Made by a program: the position numbers and the translations under genes. The notes beneath the pieces were generated by a model, which did not search any database, was not told where the DNA came from, and was given only the letters and a program-made list of their open reading frames with translations. From assembly GCA_964350195.1 (NCBI GenBank), contig CAYGJB010000001.1:43219-107218 (forward strand): 64,000 bases of DNA, read 5' to 3'. Source of the stretch: JAJCZB01 sp964350195. Lineage in GTDB: Bacteria; Babelota; Babeliae; Babelales; Vermiphilaceae. Each line of letters starts with the position of its first letter. The first letter of the stretch is position 1. Positions 8,031-17,155 of the stretch are shown here, in pieces.

Positions 8031-10103
8031 ATGAGTTACCCACTAGGAAGATATAGAAACATTGGTATCGCTGCTCATATTGACGCTGGTAAAACAACGG
8101 TTACTGAGCGTATTTTGTTTTACACGGGCATTTCCCATAAAATGGGTGAAGTGCACGAGGGTGAAGCAACGATGGATTGGATGGAGCAAGAGCGCGAACG
8201 CGGTATTACCATTACTTCAGCGGCAACGACCTGCTTCTGGAAAGATAATCAAATCAATATTATTGATACGCCGGGACATATTGATTTTACTATTGAGGTT
8301 GAGCGTTCATTACGTGTGCTTGATGGTGTAGTTGCAGTTTTTTCTGGTGTTGAAGGTGTGCAGCCACAATCAGAAACGGTGTGGCGTCAAGCGAACCGCT
8401 ATAAAGTTCCTCGTATTGTTTTTATTAATAAGCTTGATCGCATAGGTGCTGATTATCATCGAGTGGTAAATGATATCAATAAGCGTTTGCACGCTCATGC
8501 ATTGCCGATGCAAATGCAGGTTGGGTATTCTGAAAATTTTAACGCTATTATTGATGTGCTTACCCGTAAGATGGCCACTTTTTTGGGTGATATGGGTCAA
8601 GATATACAGTGGCAAGAAGTTCCAACAGAACACAGAGAGCAAATGGAAAAAATGCGTACGCGTATTGTGGAAACAGCGTGCGAATTTGATGATATGCTTG
8701 CAGATAAATTTTTAAACGAAGAAGAGATTTCTTTAGAAGAAATAAAAAACGCTTTGCGTAAGGGTGTTATAGCTCAAAAAGTTGTATTAGCGTTTTGCGG
8801 AAGTGCCTTTAAGAATAAAGGTGTTCAGCTTGTGCTAGATGCTGTGGTTGATTATCTTCCTTCTCCATTAGATGTTCCTCCCGTTGAAGGGTTTTTGCCT
8901 GATGCGGATGAAAATATTGCTATTCATCCTGATCCTAGCGGTGCGTTTAATGCGTTAGTATTTAAAATTATGACTGACCCGTACGTAGGTGTGTTAAACT
9001 TTATACGTGTGTATTCAGGAGAGCTCAAAGCTGGTTCATATGTATATAATGCGCGATCAGGTTCAAAGGAGCGGGTGAGCCGTTTGCTGAAAATGCATGC
9101 CAATAAGCGTGAAGAGATAACTTCAGTTCATGCTGGAGATATTGCAGCTGTTATTGGGATTAAAGATTCTAATACCGGGGATACTCTGTGCGAACAAGGT
9201 ACGAACGTACTTCTTGAATCAATTGATATTCCGCATCCAGTTATTTCGACTTCTATTGAGCCAAAGAATAAAGCTGATTATGAAAAGATGGGAATTGCTT
9301 TAAAGAAGCTTATGCAAGAGGATCCATCGTTTAGATTTTCATATAATGAAGAGACTGGTCAAACGGAGATTTCAGGAATGGGCGAGCTCCATCTTGAAAT
9401 CATTGTTGATAGATTAAGAAGAGAGCACAAACTTGACGTTGCGCAAGGAAAATTGCAGGTTGCCTATAAAGAGACTATTCAATCGCCAGCAGACGCAGAA
9501 GGCAAGTTCGTTCGTCAATCTGGTGGTCGTGGCCAATATGGACATGTGTGGATCAAGATGGAACCACTTGAACGCGGTAAAGGATTTGAATTTGTCGATA
9601 AAGTTGTAGGTGGTAACATTCCAAAAGAATTTATTCCTGGTGTTGAAAAAGGTATTAACGAATCGCTTACAAACGGGATTCTTGGTGGTTATCCAGTAGT
9701 GGACTGTCGCGTTACGTTATATGATGGTTCATATCATGATGTAGACTCCTCTGAAATTGCATTTAAAGTTGCAGCTTCGATGGCGTTTAGATCTGCAATG
9801 GGTAAAGCGTCTCCTGTGCTACTTGAGCCTATAATGAAGGTAGTAGTAGAAACGCCAGAGGAATATATGGGTGATGTAATGGGGGACTTGAACTCGCGTC
9901 GTGGTCGTATCCTTGGCATGGAAGCGCAAGGTGAAAAGCAGGAAATTACTGCTGAAGTACCACTTGGTGAAATGTTTGGCTATGTGTCTTCTTTGCGATC
10001 TATGGCAAAGGGACGTGCGGGGTACTCGATGGAATTCGAGTGCTATCGTGAGGTAGCTAAAAATGTTCAAGAAGATTTGATTAAGAAAAATAACGCTTCA
10101 TAA
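8031..10103 (+). CDS. fusA: Elongation factor G
   Basis: GTPase that drives ribosomal translocation. 690 residues, normal length. G1 motif AHIDAGKTT near residue 18, G3 DTPGHIDF, G4 NKLD, and domain IV QSGGRGQYGHVWIKMEP are all visible. Standard place between rpsG and tuf. Confidence 0.98.
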   Translation: MSYPLGRYRNIGIAAHIDAGKTTVTERILFYTGISHKMGEVHEGEATMDWMEQERERGITITSAATTCFWKDNQINIIDTPGHIDFTIEVERSLRVLDGVVAVFSGVEGVQPQSETVWRQANRYKVPRIVFINKLDRIGADYHRVVNDINKRLHAHALPMQMQVGYSENFNAIIDVLTRKMATFLGDMGQDIQWQEVPTEHREQMEKMRTRIVETACEFDDMLADKFLNEEEISLEEIKNALRKGVIAQKVVLAFCGSAFKNKGVQLVLDAVVDYLPSPLDVPPVEGFLPDADENIAIHPDPSGAFNALVFKIMTDPYVGVLNFIRVYSGELKAGSYVYNARSGSKERVSRLLKMHANKREEITSVHAGDIAAVIGIKDSNTGDTLCEQGTNVLLESIDIPHPVISTSIEPKNKADYEKMGIALKKLMQEDPSFRFSYNEETGQTEISGMGELHLEIIVDRLRREHKLDVAQGKLQVAYKETIQSPADAEGKFVRQSGGRGQYGHVWIKMEPLERGKGFEFVDKVVGGNIPKEFIPGVEKGINESLTNGILGGYPVVDCRVTLYDGSYHDVDSSEIAFKVAASMAFRSAMGKASPVLLEPIMKVVVETPEEYMGDVMGDLNSRRGRILGMEAQGEKQEITAEVPLGEMFGYVSSLRSMAKGRAGYSMEFECYREVAKNVQEDLIKKNNAS

Positions 10104-10124
10104 ACTTTGTCAGGAGTTATAACA

Positions 10125-11315
10125 ATGGCTAGAGATGTCTTTGAGCGGAATAAACCGCATTTAAACGTTGGTACAATTGGTCACGTTGATCATGGTAAAA
10201 CCACCTTAACAGCTGCTATTACGAAGCATCAGGCTTCAAAAGGGCATGCTGAAGCAAAAGCATTTAATGAAATTGATAATGCGCCAGAGGAAAGAGAACG
10301 TGGAATCACTATTTCAACTTCACACGTTGAATATGAAACACCTAAGCGTCACTATGCGCATATCGATTGTCCGGGTCACGCTGACTACGTTAAAAATATG
10401 ATCACCGGTGCTGCTCAAATGGATGGCGCTATTCTAGTAGTTTCTGCTGTTGATGGAGCAATGCCTCAAACTCGTGAGCATATTGTATTGGCAAAAAACG
10501 TAAACGTGCCTTCGCTGGTTGTATATCTTAACAAGTGCGACATGGTAGATGACCCTGAAATGATTGATATGGTAGAAGAAGAAATTCGTGAACTTCTATC
10601 TAAATATGATTTTCCAGGGGATGATATTCCTGTTGTTCGCGGTTCAGCATTAAAAGCTCTTGAAGGTGTAGATTCTGAATTGGGAATATCTTCAATTGAT
10701 AGATTAATGGATGCTATTGATACCTATGTTCCTGAACCAAAGCGAGATCTTGATAAGCCATTTTTGATGCCTGTTGAAGGTGTGTTTTCAATTTCTGGTC
10801 GCGGAACTGTTGCAACCGGTAAAATTGATCAAGGTCAAATTAAGGTTGGCGAAGAAGTTGAGGTTATTGGTTTTGGTGAAACAATCAAAACAGTTGTGAC
10901 TGGTGTTGAAATGTTTAGAAAGCTTCTAAACTCTGGTCAAGCAGGTGATAACGTTGGGTTGCTTCTTCGTGGTGTGAAGAAAGAAGATATTGAACGTGGG
11001 ATGGTAGTTGCAAAACCAGGTACTGTTAAACCACATAAGAAATTTAAATGTAAAGCGTACATTTTATCCAAAGATGAAGGTGGTCGTCATAGCCCATTCT
11101 TTAAAGGATACCGTCCACAATTTTACTTTAGAACAACTGACGTTACCGGTGTAGTTACGTTACCTGAGGGTCGCGAAATGGTTATGCCTGGTGACAACGT
11201 TGATTTAAACGTTGAATTGATTTCGCCAATCGCAATGAACAAAGATTTGCGTTTTGCAATTCGTGAAGGCGGTAGAACAGTGGGTTCTGGTGTAGTAACT
11301 GAAATTGTAGAGTAG
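10125..11315 (+). CDS. tuf: Elongation factor Tu
   Basis: Delivers aminoacyl-tRNA to the ribosome. Motifs GHVDHGKTTL, DCPGHADYVKNM and NKCD are intact. The frame is open from 10107, but ATG 10125 with CAGGAG seven to twelve bases upstream gives the canonical MARDVFERNKPHLNVGTIGH start (396 aa). It is directly followed by rpsJ, so str and S10 operons are fused. Confidence 0.98.
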   Translation: MARDVFERNKPHLNVGTIGHVDHGKTTLTAAITKHQASKGHAEAKAFNEIDNAPEERERGITISTSHVEYETPKRHYAHIDCPGHADYVKNMITGAAQMDGAILVVSAVDGAMPQTREHIVLAKNVNVPSLVVYLNKCDMVDDPEMIDMVEEEIRELLSKYDFPGDDIPVVRGSALKALEGVDSELGISSIDRLMDAIDTYVPEPKRDLDKPFLMPVEGVFSISGRGTVATGKIDQGQIKVGEEVEVIGFGETIKTVVTGVEMFRKLLNSGQAGDNVGLLLRGVKKEDIERGMVVAKPGTVKPHKKFKCKAYILSKDEGGRHSPFFKGYRPQFYFRTTDVTGVVTLPEGREMVMPGDNVDLNVELISPIAMNKDLRFAIREGGRTVGSGVVTEIVE

Positions 11316-11322
11316 GGTGGTC

Positions 11323-11628
11323 ATGAAGAAACAACGCATTCGTCTCAGGCTAAAATCGTATGATCATCGCTTGCTTGATAATGCTGTAAAGCAGATTGTT
11401 TTGACTGTGAGAAGAACAGGCGCCCAGCTTATGGGGCCTGTTCCTTTGCCTAATAAGCAACAAATCTTTACAGTATTACGATCTCCTCATGTAGATAAAA
11501 AATCACGTGAGCAGTTTGAGATTACAACTCACAAGCGCGTATTAGATATTGTTTCGCCTTCTGATAAGACAATGGATGCACTTATGAAATTAAGTATTTC
11601 ATCCGGTGTTGATGTAGAAATTAAATAA
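11323..11628 (+). CDS. rpsJ: 30S ribosomal protein S10
   Basis: Small-subunit head protein, also the NusE partner of NusB. Starting at ATG 11323 (MKKQRIRLRLKSYDHRLLD) gives 101 residues, the family length; a GGGTGG ribosome site precedes it. Only 7 bases separate it from tuf. Confidence 0.97.
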   Translation: MKKQRIRLRLKSYDHRLLDNAVKQIVLTVRRTGAQLMGPVPLPNKQQIFTVLRSPHVDKKSREQFEITTHKRVLDIVSPSDKTMDALMKLSISSGVDVEIK

Positions 11629-11642
11629 CGAGAGGTCCTCCA

Positions 11643-12266
11643 ATGGTTTCCGGGATATGGGGAAAAAAGATCGGTATGGCCCAACTTTTTAGCGGTGACA
11701 AGGTTGTTCCTGTTACGGCAATTGATGTAGGTAATTGGGTTGTAACTGGTACAAAAACAAAAGTGCGAGATGGCTATAATGCTATACAGGTAGGCCAACC
11801 AAGAAGGCGTTACCTTGGCCAAGAGTCATCTATTTTATGGGCAAAAAAGCCTAAGCAGTATTTTACAGTTATTCGAGAAATTAAAATTGATGAGCTCCCT
11901 GCGGGTATAACTATTGGACGACCAGCTTCGTTTCATAATCAAATGAAGATGGGCGATTTAGTGAATGTATTTGGCACTACCAAGGGAAAAGGATTTGCTG
12001 GTGTTGTAAAGCGATGGAATTTTGCGGGTCCTCCGGGAAGTCATGGTTCAACCATGGGTAAGACTACGGGTTCTATTGGTTTTATGCGTTCGCAAGGGCG
12101 TGTTCTAAAGGGTAAAAAAATGCCTGGTCATATGGGTGTGAAGCAACGAAGTATTCGTGGCTTGGACATCGTAAAAATCGCTGAAGATGCACCGGTGATT
12201 TTCGTTAAAGGTTCTGTGCCCGGACATGCAGGTTCATTGGTTTATATTCAACGACAGGCAAAGTAG
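11643..12266 (+). CDS. rplC: 50S ribosomal protein L3
   Basis: Primary assembly protein near the peptidyl-transferase centre. 207 residues. The bacterial GIWGKKIGMAQLF N-terminus, the KGKGFAGVVKRWNF loop and the GHMGVKQRS region are conserved. GAGAGGTCC ribosome site. Second gene of the S10 order. Confidence 0.97.
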   Translation: MVSGIWGKKIGMAQLFSGDKVVPVTAIDVGNWVVTGTKTKVRDGYNAIQVGQPRRRYLGQESSILWAKKPKQYFTVIREIKIDELPAGITIGRPASFHNQMKMGDLVNVFGTTKGKGFAGVVKRWNFAGPPGSHGSTMGKTTGSIGFMRSQGRVLKGKKMPGHMGVKQRSIRGLDIVKIAEDAPVIFVKGSVPGHAGSLVYIQRQAK

Positions 12267-12273
12267 GTTAATC

Positions 12274-12915
12274 ATGAGTAAGCAAAAAGCTGATTCATTA
12301 TCTCATATATTATCACTTTCAGACTTAGGTGTTTCTGTGCCAAAGAAGCTTGCTTCAGAAAAGCAGTTTGCTGTATGGATTCGGGCACTTATGCAGAATT
12401 GGCGCCAAGGGACTGTTGGTGTTAAAGGACGTTCTGATGTAGCTCGTTCAAATAAAAAGCCATGGAAACAGAAGGGAACAGGGCGAGCGCGAGCTGGTTC
12501 TGCACGATCACCTTTGTGGCGTGGTGGCGGTGTAATATTCGGGCCACAAGCTCGCGTAAAACAGTTATCGGTTCCTAAATCAATTAGAGCTCAGGTGCTA
12601 AATAGGCTTCTTATTGAAAGAATCGACGACAAAAAAGTTATTACGGTAGATTGGACAATTGAAGGTACTGTGCCAAAGACAGCACAAGCAGCAAAAATGT
12701 TACAATCAATTAGTTTGCAGAATAAAAAAGTTACGGTGTTTTTATCTCCTGATGATGTGCTGAACTATGGTTCATTTACAAATATGCCGCAGATTCAAGT
12801 ACTTCTTTTTGATCAGCCAAACGCCTACGATTTAGCCAATAGTCAATATTGGCTTGTGTTAAAAAAAGACGTTGATTCATTTAAGCATATGGTGGGACAA
12901 TGGCAGCGCAATTAA
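12274..12915 (+). CDS. rplD: 50S ribosomal protein L4
   Basis: Large-subunit tunnel protein. ATG 12274 (MSKQKADSLSH) is preferred over the in-frame codon at 12226, which lies inside rplC; this gives 213 residues. The tunnel-loop sequence KPWKQKGTGRARAGSARSPL is intact. Its last 16 bases overlap rplW. Confidence 0.96.
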   Translation: MSKQKADSLSHILSLSDLGVSVPKKLASEKQFAVWIRALMQNWRQGTVGVKGRSDVARSNKKPWKQKGTGRARAGSARSPLWRGGGVIFGPQARVKQLSVPKSIRAQVLNRLLIERIDDKKVITVDWTIEGTVPKTAQAAKMLQSISLQNKKVTVFLSPDDVLNYGSFTNMPQIQVLLFDQPNAYDLANSQYWLVLKKDVDSFKHMVGQWQRN

Positions 12916-13253
12916 CTAAGTATGATATTATCAAAGGCCCGATAATTTCTGATAAAGCATATAAGCTGAATCAGAAGGAGAAGCAATTGGTTCTTCAAGT
13001 TCATCCTTTTGCAAATAAGCCAATGATTAAAGATGCTATTGAAAAGCTTTTTAATGTAAAAGTTAAGGCAGTTCGTACGCTCATTCAAAAGAAATCGTCA
13101 CTGCGTGCGACAGAGAAAAAGTATAGGTCTAAACCTTCAATTAAGCGAAATAAAGTTGCGTATGTAACTCTTGCTGAAGGGTATTCCTTAAATTTATTTG
13201 AACAAGCAGGTGCTTCTCAAGCAGAAGAACCAAAACAAACTAAGGCGGCTTAA
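12900..13253 (+). CDS. rplW: 50S ribosomal protein L23
   Basis: Tunnel-exit protein that docks SRP and trigger factor. 117 residues; core IIKGPIISDKAYKL and VKVKAVRTLIQKK. The ATG lies within the end of rplD (16-base overlap), suggesting translational coupling. The C-terminal alanine/glutamate tail is variable. Confidence 0.95.
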   Translation: MAAQLTKYDIIKGPIISDKAYKLNQKEKQLVLQVHPFANKPMIKDAIEKLFNVKVKAVRTLIQKKSSLRATEKKYRSKPSIKRNKVAYVTLAEGYSLNLFEQAGASQAEEPKQTKAA

Positions 13254-13285
13254 AAGCAGCCATTTATGGGTGAAAAGGTATTAGT

Positions 13286-14116
13286 ATGGCTATGATACGT
13301 AAAAAGCCAAGAACACCGGCATCACGTTTTCAAACGACTATAAGTTCGAAGGATCTTACTAAAAAGAAGCCTGAAAAACGCTTAGTAAAAGGTCTGAAGA
13401 AATCGGGCGGACGAAACGTGTACGGAAGAATTACTGTGCGTCATCGTGGTGGTGGTGCAGCTCGCAAATATCGTATGATTGATTTTGGTCGAGCGGAACG
13501 TGATGTTCCTGGAAAAGTTACTGCTATTGAATATGATCCAAACAGAAACGTAAATATTGCTTTAATCACGTATGCTAGTGGTGCAAAAAGTTATATGTTG
13601 CATCCTGCTGGATTGGAAATTGGCGACACGGTTATGGCAAGCGAGAAAACTGAGGCCAAGCTTGGACATGCGCTTCCACTAAAAATGATTCCTGTTGGTT
13701 TCATGGTGCATAACATTGAAATTCGTCCTCAATCACGTGGCACTTTTGCTCGTAGTGCTGGTACTGCAGCGCAAATAATGGCTAAGGCGGATGAGCGTAT
13801 TACGCTTAAGATGCCTTCTGGTGAAATTCGTATGGTACCGGAAAAAAGCTGGGCTACTGTAGGTATTTTAGGTAATGCAGACTATAAGAATATTAGATGG
13901 GGTAAAGCAGGCCGTATGAGACATCGTGGTATTCGTCCAACCGTACGAGGTATGGCGATGAATCCGGTAGATCATCCTCATGGTGGTGGTGAAGGACGTT
14001 CCAAATCAGGCTCGCATCCACGGTCTCCTTGGGGTAAGGGCGCAAAAGGTACGCGAACACGTAAGCGCACCAATCCGCTGATTGTTAGAAGAAGAAAATC
14101 GAAAAAGAATAAATAG
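13286..14116 (+). CDS. rplB: 50S ribosomal protein L2
   Basis: Needed for subunit association and peptidyl transfer. 276 residues, family length. GRITVRHRGGGAARKYR in the N-terminal half and the catalytic-centre loop NPVDHPHGGGEGRSKSG are conserved. The 32-base spacing after rplW includes a GGTGAAAAGG ribosome site. Confidence 0.97.
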   Translation: MAMIRKKPRTPASRFQTTISSKDLTKKKPEKRLVKGLKKSGGRNVYGRITVRHRGGGAARKYRMIDFGRAERDVPGKVTAIEYDPNRNVNIALITYASGAKSYMLHPAGLEIGDTVMASEKTEAKLGHALPLKMIPVGFMVHNIEIRPQSRGTFARSAGTAAQIMAKADERITLKMPSGEIRMVPEKSWATVGILGNADYKNIRWGKAGRMRHRGIRPTVRGMAMNPVDHPHGGGEGRSKSGSHPRSPWGKGAKGTRTRKRTNPLIVRRRKSKKNK

Positions 14117-14127
14117 ATAGGTGCTTT

Positions 14128-14415
14128 ATGGCTCGTTCGGCAAAGAAAGGCCCATTTGTAGATGATTCGCTGCTTATTAAAGTAAAAGCTGCGAAAAATA
14201 AGAGTGGGAGGGAAGTTATCAAGACATGGTCTCGGCGTAGCATGATAACACCGGATTTCGTGGGGCTTACTTTTTCGGTTCATAACGGAAAAAAATTTGT
14301 TTCTGTGTATGTAACTGAAAACATGGTTGGCCATATGCTCGGTGAATTTTCGCCGACAAGAACATTTAGATTACACAGTGGACAGCGGCAGTCTGGCGCA
14401 ACGACAAAGAAATAA
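14128..14415 (+). CDS. rpsS: 30S ribosomal protein S19
   Basis: 30S head protein next to the A-site finger. 95 residues: KKGPFVDDSLLIKVK and the GHMLGEFSPTRTFRLHSG C-terminal motif. A 91-base gap follows, unusual inside this otherwise tight block, and it holds a promoter. Confidence 0.97.
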   Translation: MARSAKKGPFVDDSLLIKVKAAKNKSGREVIKTWSRRSMITPDFVGLTFSVHNGKKFVSVYVTENMVGHMLGEFSPTRTFRLHSGQRQSGATTKK

Positions 14416-14418
14416 AAT

Positions 14419-14447
14419 TTGTCACATGCCAGAAAATACGGTAAAAT
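14419..14447 (+). promoter_or_regulatory. Internal promoter between rpsS and rplV
   Basis: TTGTCA, 17 bases, TAAAAT: five of six matches at each hexamer with ideal spacing. It sits in the only long gap of the S10 segment and would allow separate expression of rplV onward. Confidence 0.6.
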
Positions 14448-14506
14448 ACGTATGAAAGCCTTTTCTGTTCATGCTTATTAATATTTGAGATTGTAGGGTT
14501 TATATA

Positions 14507-14872
14507 ATGCAGTTCAATGCAAAAGCTCGGTATATTCGTTTTTCGCCATATAAATTGCGTCCGTTGGCGGATGTTATTCGAGGAAAAAAAGTTGATTTTG
14601 CGCTTAATTGGCTTGCCACGGCAGCCTTAAAAAAAGCGTTGCCTCTCTCGAAAATTGTGGCATCTGCTGCTGCGAATGCAAAGCAGTTACAAGAAATTGA
14701 TATGCGGAAACTAGTTATAAAAGATATACGTGTAGATCAGGGACCTGCTTATAAATATTTCAAGCCAGGTGCTATGGGCAGATCTAACGTATATAAAAAG
14801 CGATTTAGCCACATTAGTGTTGTGTTAGAACCTATAGCAACAAAAGAGGTATCCCGTGGGACAAAAGGTTAA
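14507..14872 (+). CDS. rplV: 50S ribosomal protein L22
   Basis: Tunnel-constriction protein, 121 residues. KARYIRFSPYKLRPLADVIR and the beta-hairpin GPAYKYFKPGAMGRSNVYKK are recognisable, though the hairpin differs from the usual GRA.RI.KR form. The end overlaps rpsC by 17 bases. Confidence 0.95.
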   Translation: MQFNAKARYIRFSPYKLRPLADVIRGKKVDFALNWLATAALKKALPLSKIVASAAANAKQLQEIDMRKLVIKDIRVDQGPAYKYFKPGAMGRSNVYKKRFSHISVVLEPIATKEVSRGTKG

Positions 14873-15500
14873 TCCAGTAGGATTTAGGATAGGTATATAT
14901 CGAGACTGGGATGCACGTTGGTTTGCTCCGGGTCACGCCTATGGTAAAAGTTTGTTAGAAGATATTAAGATTCGTAAGCTTATTGATAAGCAACTGAAAC
15001 ATGCGGAAATTGCCCGTGTTGAAATTGAAAAAGCGGGAGATAATTTAAGAATCATATTACACTCTGGTCGCCCTGGTGTGGTGATTGGTAAGGGTGGTAA
15101 AGAAATTGATTCATTACGAAAATTTTTTGCTCAAGCATTTGGTAAATCAAATGTAGAAATATCAGTGCAAGAAATAAAAAAGCCAGAGCTTGATGCGTTG
15201 TTAGTAGCAAAAAGTATTGCCGATCAATTAGAACGGCGTGTGAGTTATAAACGTGCTATGAAGCGTGCTCTAGCTTCTACAATGCGGGCCGGTGCTCGCG
15301 GAATCAAAATAAGTGTTGCTGGTCGTTTGAATGGTGCGGAAATAGCACGGACTGAATGGCAACGTCTCGGATCTATACCGTTGCATACGTTACGCTCCGA
15401 TATTGATTATGGAGAAGCAGAAGCTCTAACAACTTTTGGCCTTATCGGGGTAAAGGTGTGGATCTGTCGTGGTGAATATCAACACGTTAATAAGCGCTAG
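14856..15500 (+). CDS. rpsC: 30S ribosomal protein S3
   Basis: Forms the mRNA entry site. GTG start giving MGQKVNPVGFRIGI, the family N-terminus; 214 residues. The KH domain motif GRPGVVIGKGGKEIDSLR and the C-terminal GARGIKISVAGRLNGAEIAR are intact. Overlaps rplV by 17 bases, so coupled translation is likely. Confidence 0.97.
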   Translation: MGQKVNPVGFRIGIYRDWDARWFAPGHAYGKSLLEDIKIRKLIDKQLKHAEIARVEIEKAGDNLRIILHSGRPGVVIGKGGKEIDSLRKFFAQAFGKSNVEISVQEIKKPELDALLVAKSIADQLERRVSYKRAMKRALASTMRAGARGIKISVAGRLNGAEIARTEWQRLGSIPLHTLRSDIDYGEAEALTTFGLIGVKVWICRGEYQHVNKR

Positions 15501-15519
15501 CTCAATAGGTGGATAAATC

Positions 15520-15927
15520 ATGTTGATGCCAAAAAAAACAAAGTTTAGAAAAGTACAACGCGGTCGTATGAAGGGTGTTTCTAAGGGAGCTCGAGATATT
15601 GCCTTTGGGGAATATGGATTGCAAGCGGTTGAGCCTGCCTGGATGACTGCCCGTCAAATTGAAGCGATGCGTGTTACGTTATCTCGACATTTGAAAAAAG
15701 TAGGGAAAATGTTCCTTCGCGTATTTCCTGATAAACCTGTAACTAAAAAGCCTGCGGAAACACGTATGGGTAAGGGTAAGGGTGGAGTTGAGGAATGGGT
15801 TGCTGTAGTAAAGCGTGAAAGAATCATATGCGAGATAGCTGGAATTAATGAGAAAGAAGCGCGTGATATTTTACGTGCTGCTACATATAAGCTTCCAATG
15901 AAAACAAAATTTGTAAAACGAACATAA
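15520..15927 (+). CDS. rplP: 50S ribosomal protein L16
   Basis: Positions tRNA at the A and P sites. 135 residues; begins MLMPKKTKFRKVQRGRMKG as is typical. Contains ARQIEAMRVTLSRHLKK and RMGKGKGGVEEWVAVVK. Usual place between rpsC and rpmC. Confidence 0.97.
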   Translation: MLMPKKTKFRKVQRGRMKGVSKGARDIAFGEYGLQAVEPAWMTARQIEAMRVTLSRHLKKVGKMFLRVFPDKPVTKKPAETRMGKGKGGVEEWVAVVKRERIICEIAGINEKEARDILRAATYKLPMKTKFVKRT

Positions 15928-15945
15928 CTTGTGCGGATCATTGCA

Positions 15946-16164
15946 ATGAAGGTAACTAAAATAAAAGACGAGCTAAAGAAAATGGATACGCTGCAACTGC
16001 AAGAGAAATTAGAGCAGTTGAGAGGGCAGCTTTTTACTTTGAAACTTAATGCTAAAACATCACATGTTAAAAACTATGCAGAGTTTAAGCAGTTAAGGCA
16101 GAGTATTGCTCGCGTATTAACCTTCATGAAACAAGATGAGTTAGCCACACAGGCAGCAGTTTAA
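15946..16164 (+). CDS. rpmC: 50S ribosomal protein L29
   Basis: Small tunnel-exit protein. From ATG 15946 it has 72 residues; the in-frame GTG at 15931 would add five. Two helices, with the hallmark QEKLEQLRGQLFTLKLNAKT. No strong ribosome site is seen before either start, so the start is uncertain. Confidence 0.92.
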   Translation: MKVTKIKDELKKMDTLQLQEKLEQLRGQLFTLKLNAKTSHVKNYAEFKQLRQSIARVLTFMKQDELATQAAV

Positions 16165-16173
16165 AGGGTATTC

Positions 16174-16437
16174 ATGGCAGAAAAAGAACTGAAAAAAGGC
16201 CAATTGTACACAGGCGAAGTGATCTCTGATAAAATGGACAAGACGATTGTCGTGAATACGAAGCGTACATTAAAACATCCTCGCTTTCACAAAATTATCA
16301 GTAAGAATAAGAAATATAAAGTGCACGATGAGCAAGAAATAGCGAAGACCGGAGATATTGTAGAGTTCTATGAAGTACCTCCTATGTCTAAGTCCAAGTA
16401 TATGCGTATTGCTCGTGTTGTTAAGACGCATTCGTAA
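16174..16437 (+). CDS. rpsQ: 30S ribosomal protein S17
   Basis: Primary 16S rRNA-binding protein, 87 residues. GEVISDKMDKTIVVNTKRTL and GDIVEFYEVPPMSKSKYMRI match the family closely. AAAGGGT ribosome site nine bases after rpmC. Confidence 0.96.
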   Translation: MAEKELKKGQLYTGEVISDKMDKTIVVNTKRTLKHPRFHKIISKNKKYKVHDEQEIAKTGDIVEFYEVPPMSKSKYMRIARVVKTHS

Positions 16438-16451
16438 TTTAGGGTAATGGT

Positions 16452-16820
16452 ATGGTTCAAAAAGAATCTTATTTAGACGTTGCAGATAACTCAGGCGCCA
16501 AAGAGTTGCAAGTTATTCATATAATTGGCGGTACCGGCAAGCGCTATGCTCGTCTTGGCGATACAGTAAAATGCGCAGTAAAAAAAGCAATTCCGGGTGG
16601 CACGGTTAAAAAGGGCCAAGTAGTTACTGCTGTGGTCGTTCGAGCACGTAAAGAATTTCGCAGAGAAGACGGAAGCTACATTCGTTTTGGTGATAATGCC
16701 GGAGTGGTTATTTCCAAAGAGGGTGAAATGGTAGGTACCCGTGTTTTTGGTCCAATCGCACGGGAATTGCGTGGAAAAACTTTTTCAAAAATTATTTCAT
16801 TAGCACCAGAAGTGTTATAA
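16452..16820 (+). CDS. rplN: 50S ribosomal protein L14
   Basis: Intersubunit-bridge protein, 122 residues, the universal length. LDVADNSGAKELQVIHIIGG at the N-terminus and GTRVFGPIARELR at the C-terminus. First gene of the spc segment, continuous with S10. Confidence 0.97.
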   Translation: MVQKESYLDVADNSGAKELQVIHIIGGTGKRYARLGDTVKCAVKKAIPGGTVKKGQVVTAVVVRARKEFRREDGSYIRFGDNAGVVISKEGEMVGTRVFGPIARELRGKTFSKIISLAPEVL

Positions 16821-16829
16821 AGGGATTCC

Positions 16830-17144
16830 ATGCTAGCAAGAATTAAAAAAAATGACCAAGTAAAAGTAATTACCGGAAAAGATAAAAATAAAATAGGTTC
16901 GGTAATCAAAGTTCTTCCCAAGAAAAGTAAGGCTTTGGTGAAAGATGTTGCTATAGTTACGCGTCATGTAAAGCCACGTAAAGCAGGAGAACAAGGCGGT
17001 ATTCGTAAGGAAGAGAGCTATATCTCTCTTAGTAAGATTATGCCAATTTGTTCAGCATGTAAAAAAGCTACTCGTGTAAATACGAAGTTGTTAGAAAGTG
17101 GTAAAAGAGCTCGTATCTGTAACCGTTGTAAAGAAACATTTTAA
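16830..17144 (+). CDS. rplX: 50S ribosomal protein L24
   Basis: Assembly-initiator protein, 104 residues. KOW motif VKVITGKDKNKIGSVIKVLP and the C-terminal cysteine pairs SACKKATRVN and ICNRCK, so a zinc-binding form is possible. AAAGGGA ribosome site. Confidence 0.95.
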   Translation: MLARIKKNDQVKVITGKDKNKIGSVIKVLPKKSKALVKDVAIVTRHVKPRKAGEQGGIRKEESYISLSKIMPICSACKKATRVNTKLLESGKRARICNRCKETF

Positions 17145-17155
17145 GGGGTTCTGGA

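Noticed and set aside
12226..12273. Extended rplD N-terminus
   Set aside because: It lies in rplC in another frame and adds residues not found in L4; ATG 12274 is well placed.
14452..14481. Nine-codon open frame (MKAFSVHAY) as a leader peptide before rplV
   Set aside because: No ribosome site and no regulatory codon run; such short frames arise by chance.
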